Shown here: positions 1 to 9,287 of the stretch, piece after piece
Position numbering within the stretch: the stretch's first letter is position 1
Layout: each line of letters starts with the position of its first letter
Assembly (NCBI RefSeq): GCF_029504395.1
Contig: NZ_JAQFIF010000001.1
Span: 310,001-374,000, forward strand
DNA length: 64,000 bases
Direction of reading: 5' to 3'
Origin: Arthrobacter sp. ES3-54
GTDB lineage: Bacteria; Actinomycetota; Actinomycetes; Actinomycetales; Micrococcaceae
Position numbers and translations under genes: made by a program
Notes under the pieces: model-generated
Seen by the model: the letters and a program-made list of their open reading frames with translations, nothing else
The model's database searches: none
What the model was told of the DNA's origin: nothing

Positions 1-520
1 ACAGGACGTCGGTCATGACGTCGCCGACGAGGACCGTCTTGGCGGCGAGGCCCTCGTTGGCCAGGTGGTCGACGGCAACGTGGGTGGGGGCCAGCAGCAG
101 GTCGGCGGCGTGGTCGGTCAGGACGCGGTTGTGTTCTTCGGGCATGCGCCGGTTAAAGGAACGCAGCCCCGCCTCAAGATGGGCCAGCGGTATGTGCATC
201 TTGACCGAGGCTATCGCAGCGGCCAGGGTGGAATTCGTGTCGCCGTACACCAGCACGCAGTCTGGTTTTGCCTCTTCCAGGATCTCCTCGAGGCCTCCCA
301 GCATCGCCCCGGTCTGTGCGCCGTGCTTGCCGGACCCCACGCCGAGGTTGAAGTCGGGCGCTGGGATACCCAGGTCACGGAAGAAGACATCGCTCATGAG
401 TTCGTCGTAGTGCTGGCCGGTGTGGGCAATCAGGTGCTCGGCCCGGCCGGAGATGGCTGACGCGATCGGTGCGAGCTTTACAAACTGTGGTCTTGCGCCG
501 ACGACGCTGAGAATACGCAT
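1..520 (-). CDS. wecB: UDP-N-acetylglucosamine 2-epimerase (non-hydrolysing), 3' part outside window
   Basis: The minus strand read from ATG at 520 gives MRILSVVGARPQFVK followed by HTGQHYDE, VYGDTNST and LEAGLRSFNRRMPEE. These are the substrate-binding and catalytic stretches of the GT-B-fold epimerase that converts UDP-GlcNAc to UDP-ManNAc for surface polysaccharide. About 173 of the usual 360-380 residues are visible and the frame stays open to the window edge. It lies 80 bp downstream of the DUF6541 gene on the same strand, in a polysaccharide region. TAAGCT lies 6 nt before the ATG, so the gene may have its own leaderless promoter. The family call is secure; the exact polymer is unknown. 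Confidence 0.92.
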   Translation of the reverse strand, partial: MRILSVVGARPQFVKLAPIASAISGRAEHLIAHTGQHYDELMSDVFFRDLGIPAPDFNLGVGSGKHGAQTGAMLGGLEEILEEAKPDCVLVYGDTNSTLAAAIASVKMHIPLAHLEAGLRSFNRRMPEEHNRVLTDHAADLLLAPTHVAVDHLANEGLAAKTVLVGDVMTDVL

Positions 521-526
521 GCTCCC

Positions 527-532
527 AGCTTA
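527..532 (-). promoter_or_regulatory. Probable -10 box of a leaderless wecB transcript
   Basis: On the minus strand TAAGCT ends 6 nt before the wecB ATG, which places +1 at or next to the start codon. The intervening GGGAGC could instead act as a ribosome site, but it is very close to the ATG. The same geometry recurs at several other genes here. Confidence 0.4.
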
Positions 533-600
533 GGCGATGGCGGTGCCCGGCCACGGCGGGCTGTGATCCAGCGCACCGGTGGAGACCGGGCACTGCATGC

Positions 601-2607
601 TCAGCAGGCGTTGACCTTGTACAGCTTGGCCGCGCCCTGGTGGTCCACGAGTTCGACCTTGGCGCCCGGGGTCGCCAGCACGTTGTCGAACGCGGGGTAG
701 GCCTGAGCCTCCACGAAGTTGAGGATGTAGAAGCGGCCGAAGTCGAGAATGTAGCGGACATGCTCTTTCTCCGCGAGCTGGCAGGTTTCAGCTCCCTTTT
801 GCGACGTCGTTAGGTCCATCGCAATCTTACGAAGATCGGCGTCGGGCCCCGGCGAAATATGGTATTGGGTGACGTGGCGGCCAGAAATGGCGTAGGCCAG
901 CGGTCCACCGTTGAACGGGTTGACGCCGATAACGGCGTCCTTCGGAACGGTCGACTCGAGCCGGGACATCAGCGCGAATTCATCACTGGATACCGCCCAC
1001 CCCGGGACAAAGGAATACGAGTTCTTGATCTTGGTGGATATTGCGGCCAGTCCGGGGCTGTGGACGCGATCCACCAGGGTGGAGAGTGCGAGCGCAAGGA
1101 TCGCGGCTGCTGCGACGGCGTACAGGGGCCCAGATCCCCTGAATTCAGGGAGGCCGGGCCGCCGGTCGGCGGAGCGTTTCGCGGCGATGCGGCGAAGCCA
1201 TCCCCTGACCGCGGACACGAGGCCGTCCGCGCCCACGCTGGCAAGGACAATCATGAACAACGGCACCAAGGCCGCCAGCCGGTACGGGTCCTGGTACCAG
1301 CTGCCGATCGTGAAGTGCCGGAAGCGGCCCTGATACATGACGACGGCGACGACGTAGAGGGCAGCGGCAATGAGTGCGCAGGCAATAATCCAGCCACCTC
1401 GCCGCCGCCAGATGATGGTGATGATGCCCATCAGGGCCGCCACCGAGGCGACCATTGTCTCGCCGCCGCCCAGGAGTGTGCCCGTGGCGACGTCGCCCAC
1501 AGCCTGCTCCAGGGTCCGGCTCGGTTTCCAGCTGTCAAAGTCCAGGAGCAACGCCTGCCAGACGACGAGGAAGGCCGCCGCCGAGGCCACACCCCAAAGG
1601 ACTGTGAGCGCGATGGACCTCTTGCCGGCCTTGGCGCGGATGCGGGCACGCATCTGGGAGAACCACGCGGTGGCAATAAGCGGAACGGAGAACGCCAAGA
1701 GTGCCGTGACACCGTTGGGCTGCGAAAGGAACAGCGCCGCAACCGCGCCCACCAGGAAGGACCAGAGGCTGACGTCGTCCAGGAATCTTTCGCGCCCGAC
1801 CCTGAACAGCCCCACAAGGACGAGCAGCGCCAGGGGCAGCAAGCTGTAGGCAAGGGTGTTGGGGTAGAGCGGGCCCCACTGCAGCAACTGGAAGGGGAAC
1901 ATCCAGAAACCGCCGCTCAGGGCACCGGCAACCACCAGCGGCAGGACGCGGGGCCCGACGATGCCACGGACCAGCATGATGCAGGCGAAGGGCCACAGGA
2001 GTGCGCTCACAGCCACCACCACCGCGTTCTCGCTGACAAAGACGTCGTTGTTGGTCAGCTGGGCAACGAGCGCCGCCAGCGAATGCCACACGGACGGGTA
2101 GATGGCAATCCCTGAATCCGGGCTGAGCATCCGGCCCAGCGTCAGTGACGAGGCGTTGCCGGTTTCGAGGATGTACCGGATGGCATTGAGGTGAAACATG
2201 TTGTCGTACACCTGGGCGAAGTTTCCGGGCTGGCCGATGGCCGGCAGCAGGCGGTTGAATATGAGGGCGGAGCCCGCCACCATACCGCCCAGGATTGCCG
2301 CCCATTGGACGGCGGGCGCCACCGAGGCTGGGGCGACAGGGGAAACCCGTCCACTAAGGAATCGCCGTAGCAGGAATGCCACGCCGGTGCAGATGGCTGT
2401 CACGAGCAGATAGCTGAAAAGTCCCCAGCCCAGCCGGAACAGTCCTCCCACCACGCCCGCGAGCCCGATGAGTCCGCAGGAAGCCAACGGGGACATTGCC
2501 GCGGAGGCGAAGCCCTTGGCGCCCAGTGCCCTCGCGAGCACCAAACCGGGGAGAAACATCAAGAGTGCGGCCACGGCGATAGCGGGAAACGCCTGCCACC
2601 AGTTCAT
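601..2607 (-). CDS. DUF6541 family polytopic membrane protein
   Basis: The 668-residue protein is almost entirely hydrophobic segments, with well over ten predicted membrane spans and a short C-terminal soluble part. The pattern, including RYILETGNASSLTLG and a late DPYRLAALVPLF stretch, fits DUF6541, an actinobacterial family with the architecture of GT-C-type glycosyltransferases and usually found in polysaccharide loci. AGGAG lies 5 nt before the ATG, and TAGACT at 2640-2645 (minus strand) is a likely -10. A GT2 gene lies upstream on the same strand and wecB downstream. A role in transferring or assembling lipid-linked sugars is inference; no catalytic residue can be asserted. Confidence 0.72.
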   Translation of the reverse strand: MNWWQAFPAIAVAALLMFLPGLVLARALGAKGFASAAMSPLASCGLIGLAGVVGGLFRLGWGLFSYLLVTAICTGVAFLLRRFLSGRVSPVAPASVAPAVQWAAILGGMVAGSALIFNRLLPAIGQPGNFAQVYDNMFHLNAIRYILETGNASSLTLGRMLSPDSGIAIYPSVWHSLAALVAQLTNNDVFVSENAVVVAVSALLWPFACIMLVRGIVGPRVLPLVVAGALSGGFWMFPFQLLQWGPLYPNTLAYSLLPLALLVLVGLFRVGRERFLDDVSLWSFLVGAVAALFLSQPNGVTALLAFSVPLIATAWFSQMRARIRAKAGKRSIALTVLWGVASAAAFLVVWQALLLDFDSWKPSRTLEQAVGDVATGTLLGGGETMVASVAALMGIITIIWRRRGGWIIACALIAAALYVVAVVMYQGRFRHFTIGSWYQDPYRLAALVPLFMIVLASVGADGLVSAVRGWLRRIAAKRSADRRPGLPEFRGSGPLYAVAAAAILALALSTLVDRVHSPGLAAISTKIKNSYSFVPGWAVSSDEFALMSRLESTVPKDAVIGVNPFNGGPLAYAISGRHVTQYHISPGPDADLRKIAMDLTTSQKGAETCQLAEKEHVRYILDFGRFYILNFVEAQAYPAFDNVLATPGAKVELVDHQGAAKLYKVNAC

Positions 2608-2639
2608 TAATGCTCCTGCTCGTCCGAATTATCGACTCG

Positions 2640-2645
2640 AGTCTA
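2640..2645 (-). promoter_or_regulatory. Probable -10 box for the DUF6541 gene
   Basis: TAGACT on the minus strand lies about 32 nt upstream of the ATG at 2607, leaving room for a short leader with the AGGAG ribosome site. No clear -35 was identified. Confidence 0.35.
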
Positions 2646-2716
2646 GCAAGCCAGGCTGATGATCTTGCGCCGGGGAGCCTCCAGCAGCAGCCACGATGGT
2701 GGCGCGGGCTCCGTTA

Positions 2717-3862
2717 TCAAGGTGCTTCGGGCGGTGCCGTGAAAACGCCGGCCGCCGCCCGCAGTCTTTCGTTGAGGTAGTGGCGGAGCGTCGAGTCGCG
2801 GGACAGTGAATCCTGCAGCCGTGGGGTGAGCAATGCCCCCCGGCGTCCAGACCCCCGGTACTTTGCGACCAGGGCGTGCAGCTGCCGAAGCTCCCCGGCC
2901 GTTCCCGCGGCCCCGATGAGTTCGGCGTCACGGCGGCTGATACTTGGAATGGAACCGCCGGCAAGAGCCAGGACCCTGCCGGCCACGCCGCGCCAGTACA
3001 GGCTCTCCTCGGGATCCCACAGCGGGGCATGGCCGGGGGAGTCGGGGGCGTCAGCGCGTCTGAGCAGGGCCCCGATGCCGTGCACCCTCAGAACCTTGTG
3101 CGCGATGGCGCGCCTTTCCTGCGTCGACGCCTGCCGCAGCCAGTCCGTGTCAAGCAGGTGTTCCAGCCACGCGAACTCCTGCCATAGCGGCCGGATTGAG
3201 CTGGTCACGCGGGCCGGTCCGGAGTCATCCGTCTGACGGTACGCAGTCGCGCCGTACGGATAGCAGATGGGACCGGAACGGAACCACAGCCGCAGCGTCG
3301 GCTCGATGTCTTCGCCGGTCAGGATGCCTTCGGTGTAGCCAAACCCCAGAGCGAGCAGGTTCTCCCGGCGCAACAGTCCGTAGGGCACACTGCGGTACGC
3401 CAGGCCGTCCCGGAGGGGGTGGAGGACCCGGGGCTTTGACGGTCGAATTCGTGGGGACGGGAGAATGATGCCCGACGGCGTCCTTAACGGTGCGATCACC
3501 GCCGCGGCAGCATGCTTCTCGGCCACTTGCCACCACGACAGCAACGAGCCGGGTTCCAGGTAGTCGTCCGAGTCAAGGAAGCTCAGGTAGGTCGCACTGC
3601 TGCGGCCCAGGGCGTAGTTGCGGGGGCCGGCCGGTGACGCCACGCCGTCGGTGTGGGAGAGATAGGTGACACCGGCGAGGCCGGAAGGGAACCCGGGCTG
3701 GGTCAGGCTGTCCGCTGGAAGGTTGTGCAGCACCACCGTCACGTGCAGGTCGACGCCGCGGGTGGCCAGCGCGGTGCGCTGCTCAGTGACGGACGCTATC
3801 CCGCGCGCTACCGGCCGCGCGGGATCATGGACCGGGATGACGACTTCGATGCTTTGGCGCAT
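2717..3862 (-). CDS. Glycosyltransferase family 2
   Basis: The N-terminus IEVVIPVHDPARPV is the usual GT2 first strand, followed by an SFLDSDDYLEPGSL stretch that supplies the DxD-type metal and nucleotide site. The protein has 381 residues, is soluble, and has an extended C-terminal region rich in Arg. It probably transfers a sugar from a nucleotide donor during surface glycan synthesis in the cytoplasm. It is divergent from the GT4-type gene at 4004 and about 110 bp upstream of the DUF6541 gene. AGGAG lies about 10 nt before the ATG. Donor and acceptor cannot be read from sequence. Confidence 0.85.
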   Translation of the reverse strand: MRQSIEVVIPVHDPARPVARGIASVTEQRTALATRGVDLHVTVVLHNLPADSLTQPGFPSGLAGVTYLSHTDGVASPAGPRNYALGRSSATYLSFLDSDDYLEPGSLLSWWQVAEKHAAAAVIAPLRTPSGIILPSPRIRPSKPRVLHPLRDGLAYRSVPYGLLRRENLLALGFGYTEGILTGEDIEPTLRLWFRSGPICYPYGATAYRQTDDSGPARVTSSIRPLWQEFAWLEHLLDTDWLRQASTQERRAIAHKVLRVHGIGALLRRADAPDSPGHAPLWDPEESLYWRGVAGRVLALAGGSIPSISRRDAELIGAAGTAGELRQLHALVAKYRGSGRRGALLTPRLQDSLSRDSTLRHYLNERLRAAAGVFTAPPEAP

Positions 3863-4003
3863 GGACTAAGCACTCCTGAACGAGGTTATTTGGGGAGTCC
3901 CGCGATAACCTTACTGGGTGCAAAACGAAACTCGGGATTCCGTCCGCGGTGGCTCATGTCTCCACGGGACGTCCCCCGCAGCCGTAGTAGCAAGGCTGCA
4001 GGG

Positions 4004-5002
4004 ATGAGCGCCGATCCTCGTGTCCTTCAATTCAACGACTGCGCTTTCGTGGCCCGGACCATGGTCCGGGCGGCTGGCCGGGCAGGCAAGACGTGGGACT
4101 ATTTGCCGCCCGAACTCGTGCGCCCCCTGACACCTGCGCCGGCAAACCCGGTCCTGGCCCGGGCGCGCTTTGTTCCGTATGTCGCCCGAAGGGCCGCAAA
4201 ATTATTGAAGGCGGACGTCGTCCATGTCCACTACGCCACCAGCGCGCGGTTGCTCCGGGAACGGGGCATGCCGAGGCGTCCCTACGCCCTGACCCTGCAC
4301 GGCACCGACATTCGCAAACAGTGGACCGATCCTGCCTTCCACGATGAGATCCAGCGTGCCATCGACGGTGCCGCGCACGTCTTCTACGCGAACAATGACA
4401 CCGCCGAAAACGCCTTGGCGGCGCGGCCGGACGCCGAATTCCTGCCTGCTCTGGTTGACGCTGCCAGCCTCCCCGCCTGGCGGCCTGACGCCCGGCCGAC
4501 CATTCTCTTTGTCTCGCGCTGGGACGAGGACAAGGGGGTGGAACGGCAGTTGAGCCTGGCTCGCCGGCTCCGCAGCGCAGCCGGTCAGGAGGTGCGGATA
4601 CTCGGACTGAACTGGGGGCCCGGGGCCGGGCGGGCGGCTGAGGCCGGCGTGACGTTGCTGGAGCGCATGTCGCAACCGGAATACCACCGCGTCATGTCCG
4701 GCGCCCATGTCGGCGTCGGTCAGGCCACCAACAATTTTGCCACCAGCGAGTTCGAAGCCCTGTGCATGGGCGTGCCGCTGGCTGCCCTCGGGACGCGTCT
4801 GGCGCGGCCGGACGACGGCTCGACGCCCCCGGTTCTGGAGGGAACGGAGGACGAAGTGGTGGCGCAGGTCCTCGAAGCGCTCCAGGACCCGCAGGCTGCC
4901 GCGCGCACGCTGGGCGGGTCAACGTGGGCGCTGCCCCGATACGACGCGGCGGCGTACGTGGACCGTCTGGAAGATCTGTACCGGGGGATCGCTGCCCGGT
5001 AG
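4004..5002 (+). CDS. Glycosyltransferase, GT4/GT-B type
   Basis: The protein (about 332 residues from ATG 4004) has a Rossmann-like N-terminal half with DVVHVHYATSARLL and LHGTDIRKQW, and a C-terminal half starting PTILFVSRWDEDKGVERQ. A late EFEALCMGVPLAA segment is the E-x7-E-like donor site of GT4 enzymes. The frame is open well upstream, but that extension is Arg- and Gly-rich and antisense to the GT2 gene, so MSADPRVLQFND was chosen as the start. It is divergent from the GT2 gene and convergent with the ABC transporter gene. The role in polysaccharide assembly comes from context. Confidence 0.82.
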   Translation: MSADPRVLQFNDCAFVARTMVRAAGRAGKTWDYLPPELVRPLTPAPANPVLARARFVPYVARRAAKLLKADVVHVHYATSARLLRERGMPRRPYALTLHGTDIRKQWTDPAFHDEIQRAIDGAAHVFYANNDTAENALAARPDAEFLPALVDAASLPAWRPDARPTILFVSRWDEDKGVERQLSLARRLRSAAGQEVRILGLNWGPGAGRAAEAGVTLLERMSQPEYHRVMSGAHVGVGQATNNFATSEFEALCMGVPLAALGTRLARPDDGSTPPVLEGTEDEVVAQVLEALQDPQAAARTLGGSTWALPRYDAAAYVDRLEDLYRGIAAR

Positions 5003-5076
5003 GGAACTGCCCGGCAGGAAACCGGCCGCCAGCCAGTGGCGAACGAGCCGCCGGGGGAATGCGGGCCCGGGGATGC

Positions 5077-6915
5077 CTACAGCGCGCGTGCCTCCGGGCG
5101 CGCCGCCTCACCTGCGGCGGGGGCGCCGCCGTCCAGGGTGTGAAGACCCGCGAGAGCAGCCTGCTGGGCGAAGTCCGGATTGATGCGGATGACCTCGTCG
5201 AAAATTCCCTGCGACACGATAGTTCCGTCCTTCATGAAGCAGATCTGGTCATTGTGCCGGATCGTGGAGAGACGGTGAGCCACGGAGATTACCGTGATCT
5301 CCCCGTGCAGTTCGCTGATCGCATTCGCGACTGCAGCTTCCGTGGACGTGTCCAGCGCACTGGTGGCCTCGTCGAGCACCAGGATCAGGGGGTCCATGTA
5401 CAGGGCACGTGCGATGCCCAGACGCTGGCGTTGCCCGCCGGACAGGGCCAGGCCGCGCTCGCCGACCCGGCCATTGATTCCGCCCGCGCGGGTATTGACG
5501 GTGTCGAGGAGTTGGGCGCGTTCCAGCGCGCTTCGGACTTTGTCCTCGTCAATGTCGCCGCCCCAGCTCAGGGCCACATTCTGGGCGACTGTGCCGTCGA
5601 AGATCGCCACGTCCTGGGGCACATAGCCCACACGCTTGCGCCAATCGGCCAGCACATCCTCGAGCGGTACGCCGTCGAGGGTCATGGTGCCTTTCGACGG
5701 GGTCAACAACCCCAGGAAGATATCGATAAGGGTGGACTTGCCAGCCCCCGATTGACCCACGATTCCCACAGACGAGCCGATGGGCAGCCTGAGGCTGATA
5801 TTGGTGACCGCCGGACCCTCTGCCCCCGGATAGGTGAATTCAACGTCCTTCAGTTCAAGCATTTTCGGCTCGCTGGTGATGGGGGTTTTCCCGAGCTTCT
5901 CGGCGTTTTCCCGGAAGACGGCCGCTTCCTTGATGTCCCGCATCACAATCTCGGTGTAGGGAAGAGTCGACTGGATCAGGGTTATCTGCCCTTGGACCGT
6001 GGTCAGTGCCGGCACCAGCTTGAAGCCAGCCAGGCCGAAGATCGCGACCGATGACATCGCAGTTTCCATGCCGCCGATCATGTAGCCCACCGCACCAATC
6101 AGCAGGAAGCCGCCGATCAGGGCCATGTCGATCACAAACTTGGGGACCGAGCTGATGAACCTAATATTCGACCGTGAGCGGGCGGCACGTTCCCGGCTGT
6201 GCAGAACGATGCCGCCTACTTCTTCCGCCTTGTCGCGGAGAGTGATTTCCTTGAGGGCCCCGAGCATTTCAGACACCAGGGTGGACATGCGCTGTGCGGC
6301 GTCGCGGTTCACCTTTCCTGCCTCATACGACTTCTTTGAGAGCCACAAGTAAAGGAACGCCGCGATGATCCCGAGATAAAGGACAGTGGACAAAGCGGTC
6401 TGCCAGGATGCAGCCACCAGCACCACGAGGACCGATGCGAAAGTCAGCGCTTGGGCCGGCAGCGTGACAGCCGGGAACAGCACACCCGATACGGTGTTGG
6501 CGATTCCGACGTCGATCATCCGGACAAGCTCGGTGGTGGACCGCTTCATCCGCTCCGTCCACGGAGCACGGATGTAGCTCTGGAACAGAATGGAGCCAAT
6601 CTCAAGTTCATAGTCGGCAAACCTGCGGGTGGACACCCACTGAAGCCAGATGCTGAGCACGGATTTCAGGATCATGACCAAGGCCGAGGAGACGAGAATC
6701 ACGAGACTCAACTCCTGGGTGACGGTTCCAATAACCGGCAGGGTCATAGTCCCGCCCTTGAGAATTTGGTTCAGGACCAAAGCAAAGACGCCCAGCGCCG
6801 CCGAATCGAGGAGCGAAAGGACCGCCGAGAGCACGCCGAAGAGGGTAAGGAACCGCCTGGCGTTATCGGGCAGAAGAGGCAGCAGCTCGCGCATCGTGCG
6901 GCGCAGTTGTTTCAA
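5077..6915 (-). CDS. ABC transporter, fused membrane and ATPase domains (PglK/MsbA-like flippase)
   Basis: About 612 residues. The N-terminal half has roughly six membrane spans (exporter type I). The C-terminal ATPase has Walker A GQSGAGKST, Q-loop, signature LSGGQRQRLG, Walker B ILVLDEATSALD and H-loop VAHRLST. Given neighbouring glycosyltransferases it most likely flips or exports a lipid-linked sugar or polysaccharide precursor, as PglK-type transporters do; that substrate is inference. The longest frame begins with TTG at 7017, but TTG at 6915 has GGAG 6 nt upstream and gives a normal N-terminus (MKQLRRTMRELLPLLP), so it is preferred. Confidence 0.85.
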   Translation of the reverse strand: MKQLRRTMRELLPLLPDNARRFLTLFGVLSAVLSLLDSAALGVFALVLNQILKGGTMTLPVIGTVTQELSLVILVSSALVMILKSVLSIWLQWVSTRRFADYELEIGSILFQSYIRAPWTERMKRSTTELVRMIDVGIANTVSGVLFPAVTLPAQALTFASVLVVLVAASWQTALSTVLYLGIIAAFLYLWLSKKSYEAGKVNRDAAQRMSTLVSEMLGALKEITLRDKAEEVGGIVLHSRERAARSRSNIRFISSVPKFVIDMALIGGFLLIGAVGYMIGGMETAMSSVAIFGLAGFKLVPALTTVQGQITLIQSTLPYTEIVMRDIKEAAVFRENAEKLGKTPITSEPKMLELKDVEFTYPGAEGPAVTNISLRLPIGSSVGIVGQSGAGKSTLIDIFLGLLTPSKGTMTLDGVPLEDVLADWRKRVGYVPQDVAIFDGTVAQNVALSWGGDIDEDKVRSALERAQLLDTVNTRAGGINGRVGERGLALSGGQRQRLGIARALYMDPLILVLDEATSALDTSTEAAVANAISELHGEITVISVAHRLSTIRHNDQICFMKDGTIVSQGIFDEVIRINPDFAQQAALAGLHTLDGGAPAAGEAARPEARAL

Positions 6916-7049
6916 GGAATACTCCAAAGCGGCGGGGAAGAATCCTTTCCATACTACGCGGGGTCCTGTCTGGGCTCCTGTGACCGGCGCCGGTGGGCGG
7001 AACGCCGAGACGCCCAAGTCGGCGGTGGCGACTGTGGAATACTTGATGG

Positions 7050-7715
7050 GTGAGTCGCACTTGGATAGTCATACCTATGTACAACGAGGCCTCCGTCGTT
7101 GGCGGGGTTATCGACGGAATCCGCAAAGAGTTTCCGAACGTCGTGTGCGTCGATGACGGAAGCAGCGATGGCTCGCAGGATGTGGCCATGCAGGCCGGCG
7201 CGGTCGTCGTCCAGCACCCGGTCAACCTGGGCCAGGGTGCCGCACTCCAGACAGGCTTCGAGTATGCGCTGCAGGATCCTGAACTTGACTGCATCGTAAC
7301 GTTCGACGCCGACGGTCAGCACCGGGTTGAGGACGCCAAGGCAATGGTTGACCGTGTGCGGACAGGCGAAGCTGACCTGGTTCTGGGCTCACGGTTCCTC
7401 GACGGGCGGACGAAACTTTCCCCGGCAAAGCGCCTAGTGCTGCGGACCGCGGCGATCCAGTCCCGACTGGCGACCGGAATGGCGCTGACCGACGCCCACA
7501 ACGGGCTGCGCGCCATTGGGCCGGAGGTCGCCCGCCAGATTCATCTCACCCAGAACAGGATGGCGCACGCCTCGGAGTTGATCCACCAGGTGTCTGAGAT
7601 CAGCCCGCGCTGGGTGGAGCACCCTGTCGAGATCATCTACACCGATTACTCAAAGGCAAAAGGCCAGTCCTTGCTGAACTCCGTCAACATCATCGCTGAC
7701 CTTCTGTTTAGGTGA
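7050..7715 (+). CDS. Glycosyltransferase family 2 (dolichyl-phosphate-mannose synthase-like)
   Basis: The 221-residue protein starts IVIPMYNEASVVGGVI and has VVCVDDGSSDGS (donor-binding DDGS), TFDADGQHR (DxD metal site) and LVLGSRFLDG. It lacks C-terminal membrane helices, unlike some DPM-type enzymes. The start is GTG at 7050, just inside the divergent intergenic gap with the ABC transporter gene. It is followed 4 bp later by a DUF2304 gene and then an overlapping acyltransferase gene, so these three are one transcription unit. GT2 plus DUF2304 is a recurring pair in polysaccharide loci; the likely product is a polyprenyl-phosphate sugar. Confidence 0.85.
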   Translation: MSRTWIVIPMYNEASVVGGVIDGIRKEFPNVVCVDDGSSDGSQDVAMQAGAVVVQHPVNLGQGAALQTGFEYALQDPELDCIVTFDADGQHRVEDAKAMVDRVRTGEADLVLGSRFLDGRTKLSPAKRLVLRTAAIQSRLATGMALTDAHNGLRAIGPEVARQIHLTQNRMAHASELIHQVSEISPRWVEHPVEIIYTDYSKAKGQSLLNSVNIIADLLFR

Positions 7716-7719
7716 GAAA

Positions 7720-8118
7720 TTGCAGATCATAGTCCAAATCGTTCTCGTACTGGCCGTCATTGTCGTCTCCCTCGCGCTCATGCGGGGTGGTTCAAATGCC
7801 CGGCACCTGGCCATCCGCCGGATCATGCTGGTGATTTTCGCGGTCGTGGCCGCGTTGTCGATTTTCTTCCCGGAGCTGCTGACCATGCTCGCCCGTTCCC
7901 TGGGCATTGGCCGTGGCACAGATCTAGTCCTCTACGGGCTGATCGTCAGCTTCATGGTTTTCATGGCCACGACTTACCAGCGCTTCCGGCACATGGAGAC
8001 AACGCTCACCCAACTTTCCCGGCGGATCGCCATTGACGAAACCCCCCGCCCCTGGCTCAGGGACGCCCCGCAGTCCACGTCGACCTTGTTCTCGGAACGG
8101 ATGCGGGAGACCGAGTGA
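7720..8118 (+). CDS. DUF2304 family small membrane protein
   Basis: The 132-residue protein starts with TTG at 7720, 4 bp after the GT2 stop. It has three hydrophobic segments (about residues 2-20, 30-50 and 70-88) and a charged C-terminal tail with a short amphipathic stretch (TYQRFRHMETTLTQLSRRIA). This is the DUF2304 layout. The family is commonly found beside GT2 enzymes and may anchor or assist them at the membrane, which is inference. The stop overlaps the next gene's GTG start by 4 bp. Confidence 0.8.
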   Translation: MQIIVQIVLVLAVIVVSLALMRGGSNARHLAIRRIMLVIFAVVAALSIFFPELLTMLARSLGIGRGTDLVLYGLIVSFMVFMATTYQRFRHMETTLTQLSRRIAIDETPRPWLRDAPQSTSTLFSERMRETE

Positions 8119-9206
8119 CGGTTCTCAGGTCACGCCCGGAAGATAGCGCGGCGGTCGCTTCGACCCGCGACTATTCTCTGGACATCCTGAGAATTCTCAG
8201 TATTTGTGGCGTCGTAGCGATCCACCTCTTCGGGTACGTTGTGGGGCACTCCGAACGGGGGTCCCGCAACTGGTGGCTGGGGGCGGGCCTGGACATCCCG
8301 TTCATCTGGGTCGTGCCCGTTTTCGTGATGATCTCTGGCGCACTCCTGCTGGCACCCGAAAACCGGGTCCTTGCGCCACGATCGTTTTACCGCAAACGGG
8401 CGGTGCGGCTCCTGCCGGCACTTATCGCGTGGCACTTGATCTATCTGGTTGGAGTCCGCTGGCTGATGCGCGGGGAAGACCTGGCGCCGGCCAGGGTGGC
8501 CCAGTTGCTCTTTGACGGCTCCGTGTTTACCCAGCTGTATTTCCTGTGGCTGATTCTCGGCCTTTACTTGGTTGCTCCGCTCATCACGGCGTTCCTGCAG
8601 GGCGGGGGCCCGCGGCGGGCGCAGGCCCTTGCTGCCGTCCTGTTGGCCGCCACCGCGCTGGCTTTCATGGCTCCAGGAATCGCGGCCTCTCTGGGCTTCG
8701 CCAGGCCGATCAGCCTGAACATCTTCACCCACTGGCTGCCCTATGTTGGCTATTTCGTGGCTGGCCGCGCGCTGCGGGACGTCAAGCTCAATGGCCGGTC
8801 CCTTTTCGCCGGCGTCGTGGTCGCAATGGGTTTGGCTGCACTCTGTCTGTGGCAGTACGGACACCAGGCGCAGGCAGGGCTGCTGAACGTGGTGTCTCCG
8901 GTCAGCTACCTCTCGCTGTCCGTCATGATGTTGGCCGCGGCGGTATTCCTCTCGGCCAAGTCCATTTTCAGCCGCATCACGCTTTCACCCCGGACCGGGC
9001 AGATGCTGGTCACCCTTTCCGGAGCTTCGTTTGGCGTGTTCCTCGTGCACCTGCTGGTCTTCGAGGTCATCAGACTCAACGTTCCGGCGGTCTTCGAGGG
9101 CAGGTCGATCGCGGCGGCCTTCGCAAGCTTCTCGGCTACCCTCGCCGTAAGCTTTGCCGTCTCCGTCCTTGCAGCGCGGATTCCCTTTCTGCGGAACATT
9201 TTTTAG
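8115..9206 (+). CDS. Acyltransferase family 3 membrane protein
   Basis: The 363-residue protein has about ten membrane spans. The N-terminal SLDILRILSICGVVAIHLFGY is the typical acyltransferase_3 start with the conserved His in the first helix. Such enzymes O-acetylate or otherwise acylate sugars of surface polysaccharides, using acyl-CoA from the cytoplasm. It overlaps the DUF2304 stop by 4 bp, the third gene of the GT2-DUF2304-acyltransferase unit. The acceptor is unknown. Confidence 0.85.
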   Translation: MTVLRSRPEDSAAVASTRDYSLDILRILSICGVVAIHLFGYVVGHSERGSRNWWLGAGLDIPFIWVVPVFVMISGALLLAPENRVLAPRSFYRKRAVRLLPALIAWHLIYLVGVRWLMRGEDLAPARVAQLLFDGSVFTQLYFLWLILGLYLVAPLITAFLQGGGPRRAQALAAVLLAATALAFMAPGIAASLGFARPISLNIFTHWLPYVGYFVAGRALRDVKLNGRSLFAGVVVAMGLAALCLWQYGHQAQAGLLNVVSPVSYLSLSVMMLAAAVFLSAKSIFSRITLSPRTGQMLVTLSGASFGVFLVHLLVFEVIRLNVPAVFEGRSIAAAFASFSATLAVSFAVSVLAARIPFLRNIF

Positions 9207-9287
9207 CGGCAGACATTCACGCCCGCGGAGCTGGCTGGGCCCAGCCTGCCGTGAAGGGGTGGCCTCCCGGTCTGGAATGATGGAGGC

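Noticed and set aside
4762..6054. Plus-strand frame of 430 codons opposite the ABC transporter
   Set aside because: Antisense shadow of the transporter ATPase domain, without a ribosome site or domain.
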